The notes below the pieces were generated by a model. That model had not been told where the DNA came from. It worked only from the letters and a program-made list of their open reading frames with translations, and searched no databases. A stretch of DNA of 64,000 nt from Fratercula arctica. Its lineage: Eukaryota > Chordata > Aves > Charadriiformes > Alcidae. Numbering within the stretch: position 1 is the first letter of the stretch; the number at the start of each line of letters is the position of its first letter. The translations under genes and the position numbers were made by a program. The stretch is taken from assembly GCA_947846985.1 (NCBI GenBank), contig CANTUZ010000002.1, positions 17,933,587 through 17,997,586 on the forward strand, in the 5' to 3' direction. This document shows, one piece after another, positions 11,081 to 23,800 of this stretch.

Positions 11081-13424
11081 AAATATTTTGTAGTTCATAT
11101 CAGAATAGGGGATAATTAGAGTGTTTTAGATTCTCTATATTTGTTTTTCGTCATTTAAAGTAAGTATGTTCAGTAACAGCTTCAAAGGGCAAAAGTAAGG
11201 AGTAGATCTGGTAATTGAATGTTTCTCTATAGACCTGTGTAATAACTTAGAGAAGTAAGAGGAAAATACCTCTTCAGGTGACAGTGAACTTCAGGAAAAT
11301 GGTCACAACGCAGTGAGAAGCAGAAATATATATGAATAATGGAACATTATTTTGACTCCGTAAGAAGGAAATAGAATAACATGTTTATGTTTTCAAAAGA
11401 AGCATTTTTGCCTTGATAATTAGGTTAGAGTTATCTTCAATTCGATTTTCCTGTCTGACTTCCAGCAGCATTTTAACTGTAAATGTCCAGAATAAAAACA
11501 CTGTCATAGGAAAAATCTGGTATTACTTTGTGAACTGAGAGTTGAGTTTTTGGGTTTGGGGTTTTTTTAAAGAATGGGCATAAATGCTTCCATGTGTTGA
11601 CATGTCCCTGCTAGCAGTTAACTGTGTCCCACTGCTTCACTCCTGTGGCTGCAGGGCGCGCCGGTGGCTGGACGGGGAGCTCTGCTGTCACCCAGGTGGG
11701 CAGCTTGGCAAGGGCTCCTGCTCGCCATGCTCACCTTCCCTCGGCAGACGTTCCTGGCCATCAGCTCCACATGTTTATGGCCGCAAAATGCTGGAACGCC
11801 GGTGCCAAACCCAAGCCATCTTCTTTCCAGCGAGCTCTAAAAGTTCAGACCACAATGTGCTGGCGCTGATGCGGCACTGCTCGCTGGACGTCCCTCTGAG
11901 ATTTGATGAAACCAAGGAACAACGGGGGAGAGAAAGAGAGAAAGAAGTGAGGAAAGAGAGGCCAGACAGAAAACAGGGGATGTGATGCAACGTTACCGCG
12001 CTGGTGCCGAGCCCATCCACCGGCACGGCTAGGGAAGGAGGTGGCAGTGACCTCCTCTGAGCTCCTCCAAGGTGCCTGGCCAGAGCTTTGGTGGATGAGC
12101 ATCCGCCGGGTAGGGCTGACCCTCCTGGGGGGTACATGGTGAGGCCTCCCAGCCCGGCATTCCCGTCATGATAAATTCTGCACCCAGAAAATGTGTCCCG
12201 CAGACTGAAATGGGAGCTCCCTGCACGATGCCAGGACGTGGCTCTTTCATGTACCACCAAAGCTTCGGATTCAGCACAAAGGACGCAGGAAGTGCGATGA
12301 CAGCAATTCAAAGGCTGTTCTGAGCTTTTGCCTACAGCCATCCCTTTGAGCCTCAAATTATCTGTAGTTTCAAAGCTCTGTGTCTGAACTGCTGCATCCC
12401 AGAGGAGACCCGACCCTTAATGATTATTGTGCCTTCTGTGTCCATATTGAATTACAATCCTGTTAACACCAAGACACCCAAATTTCCTGGGTGTTTTGAA
12501 GCTCTCACCATTTTTCAAAATAAACAGCGACTTCTCCTTTCGACGCTGCCTGTTACAGTTCCTGATTCCCAGCTCTTCCCCACAGCGTGTGGGCTAGAGC
12601 TTTTCCTTCTCTCTCTGAACAGCAGGCTGGGACTGCAACTCCATCACATGCCTTACAGGGCTGGAGGCTCAAAGGAGAAGACTGGGTAATTAAAACGGAG
12701 AAAGTTGGTAACGTTCCTCCATGAGGACAAGGCTTATTGTTTTGGAGCTGCAGAGTTGCAGACAGTGCCGGGAGCAAACTCCGCTGATGCCGGCATGTCC
12801 AAAGGAGTACCGCAGTGCTGCCAGTGCCTTCCTCCAGCAGCTGCAGCCATGGTCCGGCATTGCAGGGAGTGTTTGCACAGCAAAAGCCCACACCTATTCA
12901 CACAGACCTTCCTCACCATTTTTCTAGCTCCTTTCCCCATCTGCTGCAAAGCCTGCGGGCAGGTCTGGTGCACGCTGCAGGGAGGAAGCCAGCCCTGGAG
13001 AGGAGGTGTCCCGGGATGGTGGGGAGAGGAAGCCCTGAGGCCATTTTCTCTCTGTCCTATGGTCCCAGGGTCTGGCCACTGCAGGGCAGAACTGCTGCCT
13101 CTCTAACACAGGAAAGGACCCACCGGCATGGAGCACAGGGATGGTGTGGGTGGGGAACAAGAAAATTCAGCAGCAACTGTACAGAGAGAAAGTTTAGAAA
13201 GTTCGGAATTGACCCTGAGAGGATCCTGAACTGGCACAAGTTCTTGTGACAGAAGGAGGAAGAAGAATTTAACATCTAAAAAAAAGATATTTATACCCAA
13301 GGGAGCACACTAACTCCCTCCTCGCCTGCTAGCCCTCCTCGCCAGTACAGGCAACTGTTTCGCTCCCGTGGGCAGGGCTGTCTGGCCGTCAGGCTTCCCC
13401 TGACCATGCTGAGGAGACCACCAG
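11081..13424. other. Unique DNA, GC-richer from about 11580
   Basis: AT-rich to about 11570, then moderately GC-rich to about 13160. In the GC-rich part many frames stay open on both strands, including 193 residues on - (11775-12356), 133 on + (11584-11985) and 144 on + (12815-13249). None has a recognisable domain and none is clearly favoured, so I read them as composition effects. Confidence 0.55.
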
Positions 13425-13492
13425 CTTTCCTTCCTTCTCCCCCTCTTCGTTTCCTCTCCCTCCTTCTTTTTCTCCCCCTCCTTCTTTTCCCT
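13425..13492 (+). repeat. Polypyrimidine tract
   Basis: Sixty-eight bases of C and T with a single purine (G at 13449). TTCTCCCCCTC occurs twice, at 13435-13445 and 13470-13480. Such tracts can adopt triplex structures; no function is shown. Confidence 0.9.
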
Positions 13493-16400
13493 GGCATGTG
13501 CTATGTCCTATTCAGGGTTTTTTTTGTTATCAATATTTCCTTCATCTGTTCTTTTCATTTTGTTCACTTGTTTCTTAATTTCTCCATAGTCTGGAAAAGC
13601 TAAAGGCACACAGCCAGTTCTGCCTCCAGTATGTACTTGAGGAGCCAAAAGCATGAAATGTAAATTAGCTTTAAAAGAAAAAAATTATTTCATTAAGTAA
13701 CATGGCTGTCTGGCACTAAGAAATGTCCTCTTGCAACATCCTCTGGTGATCACACAGAGATGCATGCTATTCACTCGAAAGAATTACATGATGTATTTGA
13801 ATAATGCCTTTTAAACTTTTTTTGCAAGAATAAGACACCTTAAACCATATTCTGTAACTTGAAACTGGACCAAAAAATAATCTCTGATTTGAAACAACTT
13901 ACAATACAATTTCTAGCCAAAATGGGTGTATTCTCTGGGTTTCTTTCTACCCACGTCTTTTGTTTCAATATAAATTATTCTTCTAGAACTCAATTTGGCA
14001 TATTCAGCCTTAAAAGAATTTTCCTTCTAAAGCATGAGGAGTACAAAAACCAAGGCACATGTTCTTTCTGAGACTGCAGAGTACTTGGATGTTCTTGGTA
14101 AGGGTATGGAAAGGAGCAGGTCACGCAGGACCAAACTGCCAGCACGAGCTGTAACCAGCGGGACGGGCACTGCTGCACACCAGCTCCATACTGGTTGTAA
14201 TGGGCAGCTTCATAAGGACTAGTTAAGCAAATACGAGATCAGGAAATTAGAGAGAGACCTTCTGCACAGTTGCTGTCCTTCTCCTCAAGGTCTCACTGCT
14301 GAGGGCTGTCAGAGGAGTTACCTGGAACAAGAAAGGAGTTTCACACAGCAGCGCAGTGTAAAACCACCATGTCGTCCCCACGGCCACCCGAATGAGACGT
14401 CCCTCAGGGAAGAGGCGTCCGGCTCTGCCCTGAGCACCAGTCCTGACTCGCTGCCTGGCTTTCCCCACTCGTCCACAGCATCACCCACCTCCTGGGGCAC
14501 CCACAGCCCCCTGCACCCCTGCCCGCACCTCGGGCTGTGAGGTGCAGGACACCTCCGTGGGGGTTTTGTGTCACCTGGAGTAATGGCTGAGGCTAATGTG
14601 CGAGTCCTACTTGGACGGGGCGTACCGCTCACTCCAGCCATGCCCCACAAGCACAAAGATGGTCAGCCCTTGGCCAGCCATTGCCCGAGAGGCGGGGAGC
14701 GTGCATGCTCGGTGGCCTGCGCCTCTCCTACATCTCTTCCCGCATGATTCAGAGAAACAAGCATCTTTATTTGTGATGGTGATCTGATGTCTCCCTGATG
14801 TATATTTAAAGGTCTGAGATATAAACTTCATCATGGCAATCCAAATGGAAACTATGGTGCTGGTTCTGCTATCTCACTTGAAAGGCTTGTACAGCAGGGC
14901 GAAATTTGGCCTTCTTATCACCATTTTTGGAACCACCTTTAATTTTTAATGAACTAACTGCAAGCAATTTAAGAGTTTGCATCAACCCTCCCAAGTTAGT
15001 AGAAAGACGTAGCTGGGTGCTGGACTTGCAATCCTATGGGTTATTTGTTAACTGTTCGCATCAACTGCTTACTCCTGGTGGTATGTGACTGCTCATTGCA
15101 GACACATGACGCTGTTATTGAACCCCAGCCAGTGCCCAAGCAGGGCTCTTACCCAGGACATGTGTGTACTTGCAGAAACAGAGGGATGACAGATGAGAAA
15201 ACTCTTGTGGTTTGTTTTTCCATGTAAACAAAAATGCTTTTTCATAAACACAAGCAAGGATGCAGGGAGCTACACTGGGAAAACAAACTTAGGAAAACTA
15301 CTCTTGGCTGCAAAGTTTATTCTCCTTCCCCAAAAACATTAATGAGTTGATATCTAGCACTGAATTCTCTGCGTGCAATTAAAGCTGCACCAGAAGGGGA
15401 TGTGTTTAGAGATGTCTGGAACACTTCTCACAGAGGGAGCTATTCCAACCACCAGCCGTAGATGTCTGACTAAAGTGCAGGTTAAAGCCCCTACATTTAA
15501 GATCCTGATTTCCCTTTGGAGTCAACAGAGAGAGTTTTACTCCTCCAGAGAGCACTTGTGTTAGACATCTGAAGTTAGAACATGCGAACAGTCCCTCACC
15601 CATCCCCAAATTCACTTAGGACAATTCTGGGAAATAGCTGTACTTAACCCACTGCCAGCTATTACCCATGCAACCAAATGCAGGTTTTGCGTGAAGGCTC
15701 TGCAGAGCAAAAGGACCTTAAAACATCCCAGCAATAGGATGGGGGAGAGAGAAAAAAACTTTAAATTAAATTTGAAGTGGATGGTTCCTGGAGGTGGTTC
15801 CTGCAGCGCTGCACGTCCATGTTCTCCCAGGCCACCTCCACACGCAGTTACTGGGAAATACCTTATCAGAACGCTGGACAAGGATGGAAAAAATCCTCTT
15901 TGGGCTGTTTATCCTGAGCAGGCAGAAAGCTGCTGGGGGCTGGGGGCTGCCCTTGGTGGCAGCAGAGATGGGGCTGGGGGTCACACGCGGGCAGTGCTGC
16001 AGAGATGTCCCCCTCTGCATGTTTTTAGTGAGCATCCCTCAGCCTTTCTGCCCAATGCAGGCTTCCGTTAGCATTCAGGTCAATTACTCAATAGCCCACT
16101 TATTGGGAACATATGACAGACACTTACCACATACCCTAAATATTCTCGATAGTTAGCATTTCTGAGACTCAGGCTCCTTTTTAACACCCCAAAGCACTTA
16201 GAAAAGTTTAGTCCTCCATATCGGAAGTGAAGTTTTATACTTTCCACTAACATTTTATATAGCATTTTTGTTGATTGTAGCACAACAGTCGGGGTCTCAT
16301 AGGCCCCCTTGCTTTGCAGCCTTAAAAACAGATATTTTTTGTTGAGGGATGAAAATGCATATTAGAGCATTTAGGCATTTCAAGGAAAAAAAAAAACCAA

Positions 16401-17639
16401 ACAAACAATGTTTGCAGCTGGCTCCATTTACTGATTACAGTTTCATTAACCATGGTAATAGTGTTCCTGCTAGTAAATACTTGCTGAAGTATTTACTTTA
16501 CAATGCTAAAGTATTGCTAGAAAACAATACTCACCTTTGTTTTCTTATTCCAATAAAGTTATCATAAGATTACAAAGGATTTTGATCCCAACAGAGGGCT
16601 ACTTTGGGGTTACACACAAACATATGTATGCATGCACACCTAGGCTATCTCTATACATTATCTCATTCACATGATTAACAGCCATTCTTTAACCAATGTT
16701 CTTCTTGTTTTTACACAAACAGAAGGTCTGCCTCTACAATCTAAACATTTTCTCTACACAGTAAATATTCCCATGTTCTAACTGGGAGGGTCAACATCTG
16801 ACCCAAAACTGGACTTAACCATTTAAGTCTTTAATAACAGTAAAGATAAAAATTTTTGCATAAGCCGAGTGAGCACTCAGGAATAGGGAGGAGGACCCTG
16901 GCAGGACAGGACGGGACAAGGACAGACAGCAGGCAGTGGTGTCCAAGGCTCATTGTTTCCAGTGATTTTCAGACTTTGTCCCCTCCATCTCTGCATCTCC
17001 CTGCATGTCAGCGGGCTCGCCAAGCACAGGCTGCTCTGCCATCATAGCTCCATTTTACATCAATACCTTGTTAACTCAGGGCTGGCTCCTTGTTCTATTT
17101 TGTCCTTTTGTTTTGCATCCCTGAGAAATTTGTCTACAGTTGAGAGCCATCTGTCATCTCTTAAGGACTTCTCTCTTTTGTAATTCATCTGTCACTCTTA
17201 CATCTGCTGGGAATTGAGCAGAAATTAAACAAGGTCTGTATATCTCAGAAGCTGGCTCTATAGGACAAGAAAATAATATAAAATTATTGCTTGGTTTCCA
17301 GTGGAGCAAAAATTTAATTTGAGTTTACATCCCCCTGGCTTTCTCAGGTCTCTTCCCAGGTCAAAATAGGCTGGGCTTGGGTCTATCTGCGCTATGAAAG
17401 GAGGCCGTACATTGGAGACAGTATCCCTCATCCACTGAAAAGAACAAATAATTATTCACAAAGATTACTTCTGACCAGCAAGTTACCTCTGCTTGACCCT
17501 ACTTTTCCACAGAGGAGCCCTACTCAAACACATTCTGCACTGATAACTGTTATTTCAGATGCACCAAGGACGTGTCCAAAATTTGCCATGCCATCAATGG
17601 TATCTGCAAGGATGGTTAAGTGTTTGGGGAGTTAACAGC
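13493..17639. other. Unique non-coding DNA
   Basis: No gene or repeat recognised. 14390-14720 is GC-rich with open frames on both strands. 16075-16280 is AT-rich with an enhancer-like texture (CAATTACTCAATAG, TCTCGATAGTTAGC), too weak to call. Confidence 0.55.
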
Positions 17640-17900
17640 GCTGAGGCTTTCACTGACTGAAAAAAGTCTATCAATTTTAAAAAGCACTAATTTCCAAAGA
17701 AAGTGCTTCATTAGGGATTTTTCTTAAAAAATCTTGCTGCAATTTGTACTGACAATAAACATGCACCGATGTACTGAATTAATTTCCTATGCGAACAAAA
17801 CATATGATGTGCTTGATAATGGAATTACAGAACACTCCGCTCTCATAAAGACATTGCTGCAAGCAAATATTCTCTTCTGAATCTGGCACAGCTGACGTGA
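17640..17900. promoter_or_regulatory. Candidate conserved non-coding element
   Basis: Non-repetitive stretch with AGCACTAATTTCC, CTTCATTAGGG, CTGAATTAATTTCC and GACAATAAAC words, plus single CpGs in CACCGATG and ATGCGAAC. It ends in GCACAGCTGACGTGAGC, with a CRE-like TGACGTGA. Confidence 0.3.
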
Positions 17901-18188
17901 GCATGCACACCAGGGGAGGAAAGGGGGAGAGCAAAAGGCATTTGCCTTGGGACAGGAGGGGAAGCCAGTGAAGAAGGCAGCTGCAACCGTGGTGGTGGAG
18001 CTTGTAGGAAAGAGGTGGCCCAGTTACGTGGACAAATTAGGGGAACAGAAAAAAAGGGAGGTTTGGTGGGATTTGGCTGGCTGTGCCACCCTCACGGCTG
18101 CCTTCTCACCAGCGGCAGCAATCCTTATTCTGAGCACACAATGACAGCCGGGCAGAGGAGTCATCCAGCTTTCATTCTCATAGAGATA

Positions 18189-18340
18189 AGATCCCTGGAA
18201 ATGTTCAAGGCCAGGTTGGACGGGCCTTTGAGTAACCTGGCCTAGTGGGAGGTGTCCCTGCCCATGGCAGGGGGGTTGGAACTAGATGATCTTTAAGGTC
18301 CCTTCCAACCCAAACCACTCTATGATTCTATGATCCTATG
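18189..18340 (+). mobile_element. CR1 3'-end fragment (about 150 bp)
   Basis: Only the last part of a CR1 element is present: ATCCCTGGAAATGTTCAAGG, then GGTTGGACGGGCC, GTGTCCCTGCCCATGGCAGG, GGTTGGAACTAGATGATC, CCCTTCCAACCCAAACCA, and a tail of three tandem 8-mers (two ATTCTATG-like, one ATCCTATG). It is strongly 5'-truncated and holds only the final residues of ORF2. Three recognisable tail units and few differences from the copy at 48031-48250 (opposite strand) suggest a fairly young insertion. Confidence 0.93.
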
Positions 18341-20539
18341 CAAGCAATAAAATTAAATGCAGTAAGAGTAGCCTGTGTATGTAGGTACCCAGTCAAGGTG
18401 TGCATGGTGACACTGAGTTGCAGCAGCTGGCAGGAGCTGGGCTCCCAGCTGGTCCACGTGGGACATTCCCAGGTGAGGAGCTGCTGGCTGGTGACCGCAC
18501 CTCCACACCAGTGTCTCCTCTGGCCATGTCCAAACCAGTGACCAAACCCATTCTGGCAAGCCTGTGCATGATCCAGCACTGCTTGCCACAGCATAAAAAG
18601 TAGTGTTAGACCACCTGAGGTCTGATTTTTGTCTTTCTCTTTCCATTTTCCCCATTGCAAGCTGAGCTGCAAGTACAACGGACATGGAGGTTAATTTGGC
18701 AGCTGTGCCAGATGAATTCACTGGGAATTAGTGCCCCCAGAGTGATTACCAGAAAAGACAGACCTAACCATGATGGTCATGGCAGCTGCAGAGCCAAGGA
18801 ACCAGCAAAGCTATTTGGGCCAGCAGCAGAAGGAGCACCCAGCGTTTGGGGGGGGGTGGGGGGGGGTGGAGCGGAGCCCCCCAACACTCTGCAGTCCTCT
18901 GCCCCACAGCAACGTCTGTGCCCAACCCCTGCCCCAATAGCACCCCTCAGCAGCGAGGCTTCATGGGCACATTGATCTTTTCCTATTGGGTTTTACTGGT
19001 AAAAATGGGCAAGCCTAAAAGCTTTCCACCACCTTCTGAATTTATTGTTTTTCAGGAAACCCTGACATGTCCACATGGAGATGAAGCCAAGGCACAATCC
19101 TTTGGTATCACCCACTGTAGATGCATTCAAACATTTTCCACACTAAGTCCGGTCAGTGATTTCCCACTCCCGCACGTGGAAAGCAGGACATGTTCCAAGA
19201 AGCCCAAGGAATGGTGAGAACAACAGCTTTGTAAAAACAACAGGAACATCTGGGGTTTCCAGCCCTTTTCAGTTTTTCCCAGGTACATTGTCTTGCGGAT
19301 CATGATAGGGACAGACGGCATGTCCTTTTTCTTTGAATTTTATAGACTGTATTCATTTAGCAAGCTGAGCCAATCTCAAAATGTGTATTCATCTTCCATT
19401 CATTGCATTGTGCATCATGACCTTGGGCTAAGATGCTATTTTTGTCAGCGGACTATTTTTGAAAGGAGGCAGACACACACATTTTAAAAGCCCCCTTCTT
19501 GGTTAATCTCAGCCACTGACATGCCTTTGAAGCTTTGGTTTTGAAGGGATGTGGTATCAGTGATCTTGACAAACATTTCAGTTTGCCCACTGCCATCCAG
19601 GGACTGTGCACACAAGTTTGCTTTTACTAACTGCAGAAATACAAGCAGAACAGATTTACAGTAGGTATATAAACAAGAAGGTCACAAGGTTAATGTTTGT
19701 CTCTAATCCTAATGACTTTTTTCAGCCACGCACAAAGCATGACACCAGAAAGAATTCACTAACAACAAAGTAAAGATAAACAAGTACAAGAGCACAACCC
19801 TCTCCTTTGTACAGCAGCTTCAGAAGTTGCACAAAAGTATTTAAAGTACAAATAAAAATACCCTAGTTTTATAGTAGACGTAACTTTATCCATTCCTCTC
19901 CATTATATGTGCAATAAGTTGCTCCAAGGTACCAATAAATATATCAGAGGAACTTACTGGTTTATAAATATTTTGAAAAAATAGAAAGTATTGCTTAAAT
20001 AACCACTGTACAGAGAAAATAATCTCCCATGGAATCTATTAAACTGGGTTAATGAACTAGCAGGAAAAAGTTTCAAACCTATTCCCCCAACATCTAATTC
20101 AGAGCAATTCTTTCAAGCTGAGTTTCAGACAAAAATAATGAGGAAAGTTGTTGAATATGGGTTTGAGTGAACAGAAATTAAGTCAACTGTTTACAGAAAT
20201 GTTTGTAAGCTGTGACAAATACATTTTTGGGTTGTTTAGTTAACATGCAAGGTGATTTGAAATACAGCAACTACATTATGGCTGTTATAAAGGCTCTGTC
20301 AAAATATAACAATATTGCTAAAGGCTCTTGAGACACAGATAGCGGACCCAGGCCAGTAAACAAACCCCAAAAGAAGTGCACATAGCTTACGAAAAATACA
20401 AATGCTGCCAGCAAATCGCTTCACATTTCTTTTCACAGATAAATACAAAACCTTATCAAAAGACTGCTTCTGTGCCCAGAATATTTGTTCTGTTTCAGGA
20501 CAGTTTACTTTGGCAACTTACTCAACTTAGCATCTGTAA
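18341..20539. other. Unique non-coding DNA
   Basis: Open frames at 18328-18975 on both strands carry no domain. The G9-T-G9 tract sits at 18848. 19600-20500 is AT-rich without repeat structure. Confidence 0.6.
18848..18869 (+). repeat. G9-T-G9 tract
   Basis: Two runs of nine G separated by T, then TGG. G-quadruplex capable. No gene nearby. Confidence 0.85.
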
Positions 20540-20885
20540 TTAAATGATGAAGATGTGACAACATGGCTCTGGAGAGACGATAGAAAACTCCGTCTTATCT
20601 ATTGGCCTTTTATTTACAGAGCTCTTCATGTTTTGGCCTCCCTAATGCATTTTCATTACAGCAGGAGGGCAAGTTTGACACACAATCTTCTCCCTCAGTG
20701 CACGCAGGAACGGTTATCGAGAGGCGAAGTCCGGCATTTTCTACCGCCTCAGCTTCTGCCCGCATCAGCAGTTTTTAAGTGGTTCCCTCTGCTTTGGAGA
20801 ATAGACGTGTCTCCCCGTGCTGCCTCGCTCCACAATGGGAAAAACATTCAAGCCCTCTTCTGGCTCAGCAGAAGTAAGATCTGAG
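20540..20885. promoter_or_regulatory. Candidate non-coding element, CpG-bearing
   Basis: Unlike its AT-rich surroundings this block holds about ten CpGs (GAGACGATAG, GAACGGTTATCGAGAGGCG, GTCCGGC, TACCGCC). It is spanned by a 109-residue + strand ORF (20555-20884) without recognisable domain. CAGCAGGAGGGCA at 20661 is one base from a CTCF-like core. It could also be an exon of an unknown transcript; undecided. Confidence 0.3.
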
Positions 20886-23800
20886 TAAGTCTCTTAGTTG
20901 GAATTAAGTCCACTTCTAATTTAATATGAACATATAGTATCTCCAGCATGGGAGTACCCTGGTGTCCAACATTGCCTTGCTGTGGAGGACCCTGTATAGC
21001 CTTGACACAGTGTTTTACTGCCAATCCCTACTGCCAGCAGAGAGATAGATGTCCCTGCTAACCCCCAGCCGAAGGGTTTGCCCAGAGCAACATAAGAACT
21101 CCTTCGGAGGGATGGAGATGGGGCTTACCTCTCTCAAATCCTGATCCTGATCCTGAGTGACTGTGAACCCCATTCTGAGGACGGCACTACCTTCTCCACA
21201 GGACTCTCAGGCCCAAAGGGATGGTGGAGAGTTCACGTGGTGACACCTCCCAGAAGGCACAGGTGGAGCCCTGCTGGCATGGACCACGCTACAGTGAGGC
21301 AACAGCAGAATGCCCCAGTTGCATCAGCAGGTGGAGTGGGACCGAGCTCATCTAACATCTGGAAGTTGAGTGCTCGGTCTGCTGGGATCATCTTGGCTAC
21401 CTCTGCGGGCAGTGCAAGGGAGGTCTCTCAGACAGTGGAGTGACCATCCACTGGAGTCACCAGTTTCCTGCCCCTGAAATGCATGGATAACTAGCTCCAA
21501 ATTAGTTGGGACTTAGTCACAGCGTGGATGTCTGTTTCTGGACTAGCAGCACTGAGCTCCTTCCACATACTTCCTTCCATCTAAAATATCTCCATAGAAG
21601 CATCAATTTCTCTGGCGGATGATAAAGAGTCTGGGGTATCTAGCTCAGCTGTAAGCTTCAACAGTGCACTTACTGAATCTGAATAAGGTGGTTCCCACCA
21701 TTATTAATTATCTACTCGGATGTCCTGGGGAAACCACCATGCAGTGCCTGGGCTCAGGTACCAGGAGGTGAGGTCATGGTCCTGCACCAGAGGGAGAGAA
21801 CAACTCTGCAATGGACTTGACCAAGGGCTGGTGAGGAGGGGATTGTGAGAAGACCATGATGGCTCTCAAGGCACAGAGCCAATGAGCTCCTCAGGCCCAT
21901 CCAAGTGATGAGTTTGGACTTAACCCAGTTCATTAGGATTAATTGGTGATGTGAAGACTTGGGCTGTGAAAAGAGGCATGCTTTGATTTCTTATCCTCCT
22001 AAATCAACTCATGGTTGTGTGTGACTCTTTATGACAGCAGTAGTGTAGCTGACCTTCCAGCCAGGAGTCTTTGGACGGAAGGCCTTTTTTCACTTCTCTT
22101 GCTATTTCAACTTTCCCACTGATGTTATTCTGACAAGGAGATTTAGAAATGTTCATATTTTCTGATCAGCAGGCCAGAAATGTCTTAACATGAACTGCAA
22201 CGTTCACAAGAGGAAACATCCTGAGTTGCAGAGAGATACAAAATACCCCTGCTTGAAGGCAACGGTGGGAAATCTCTTAGCAGTAATAACTGCAGCAGTG
22301 GGCCCATAAAAGTGATGGTGGCTGTCACCAGCCTCAGAGGAGCTACAGCAAGAGGCACCAATCTGGCCAATATCAGTGTGTCCTGTACACCTATACCTGT
22401 ACTCCAAACACCTCCAAATGCCCAGTGAGAAAAATCCCTCAGTGCCCCAGGGAGCGCTGCTACCTGCCCTTGCCTTTGCTCTTCCAGGCTCATCAGGGCA
22501 CTCCAAGAGGAAAATATTAATTCAGCTCCCACAGTGAAAATGCCATAGAAATGTAGGAGAAAGGGCATTATTTCTGGACTTCTGATGCGTACACAAAATT
22601 TTTCCCAATTCCTGAGCAGCAGTGCTCTGAGATAGGCAGAGATATGTTTGAAAACTAGCTCCTCATTAGGGACAGGAATTTAATTTCTCAAATGTTCTTG
22701 TGACAAAGCAAAACAAAGCAAAAAAGAAAAGAGTTTGTCTCTTTGCCATCATCTCCTAGGATGTGTCAAGAATTTGCTTCCCTAATGAAGACAACTTGGC
22801 TGAAGCATTTTTAACCTGCAGAATAAATTAACTGTTTTTAAAACAAAACTTAAACTTATATCACAACTGGCAGACAAGCTGTGTCAGATTGGCTCCAACC
22901 TAAAACTGAACAAATGTCACGAGTATTCCCTCTGGGTTCAAAGTGATACTGCTTCGGTCATATTCCTGGCTCTTTGTGTCCTCCTCTGAGTTCCCTCTGC
23001 CGCACAGTTGTGGAAACCTGATTTTAAACTCATGCACTTGGATCTTCCCAAGCGTGGTAGATTTTGCATGAAATGAGAGGCTCCTGGAGGTGCCAGGAGA
23101 CAGTGTTTCTAGGCTCTCTAGCCAGAGGCAACTAAATCAGACAGGATAGGTCTCTGCAAATTGTGCAATAGAAGGTCGAGAGACAAGGTTTTCTAATGTG
23201 TCTCTGGAACGACTAAGCGCAACTTAAACTTTACACCCAGCCAATATATCTCATAACTGCCTAACAGTTTCTGAGGATACAAAAACTAGATGTAGGTGGT
23301 TGAGAAAAGCAAATTTTAAACATTTGCTAAAACTCTTCAGTCCTATTGAGTTGCTACTCTACTTCTCTCTAAATAGCTATCTTTCCCTGTCTGCTTGCAA
23401 ACCTCAGGAGCATCTTTTAGCTGGTCTGGGAACTGGATAAGGGAATCAACTGTCTCAGCAAACACAGCACAAGCTAAGAGACAGGACAGCACGTAAGCCA
23501 AGTCAAATGAATGTACTGTTATTCAAACACATATAATGCAAAGGGCCTTCCCACTGCTTGGGTTGTAACGTGGAGGCTCTGACCTGAGTTTTTGAGAATA
23601 AAGGGCTGGAAAAGCCCAGGCAGTGGTGTGGCCAAAGTCCTGGCACTGCACAGCAACATGTGTAGGTCAGGAAAGAACTAGTGGTGTCCTGAAAGGAACA
23701 CCTCCCGGATACACCGGGTTTGAGAGCTCTGGAAGCCTAAGTTCCCTAAACAAATCATCCAGTTAGCCCCACACACACACTTATTTTGCCCAATTTTAGG

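Noticed and set aside
11775..12356. 193-residue - strand ORF
   Set aside because: Lies in a GC-rich stretch where several frames on both strands are open; no domain, no signal peptide of note, no splice or promoter context.
18400..18721. Overlapping ORFs just after the CR1 end
   Set aside because: Open frames on both strands with no domain; probably composition-driven.
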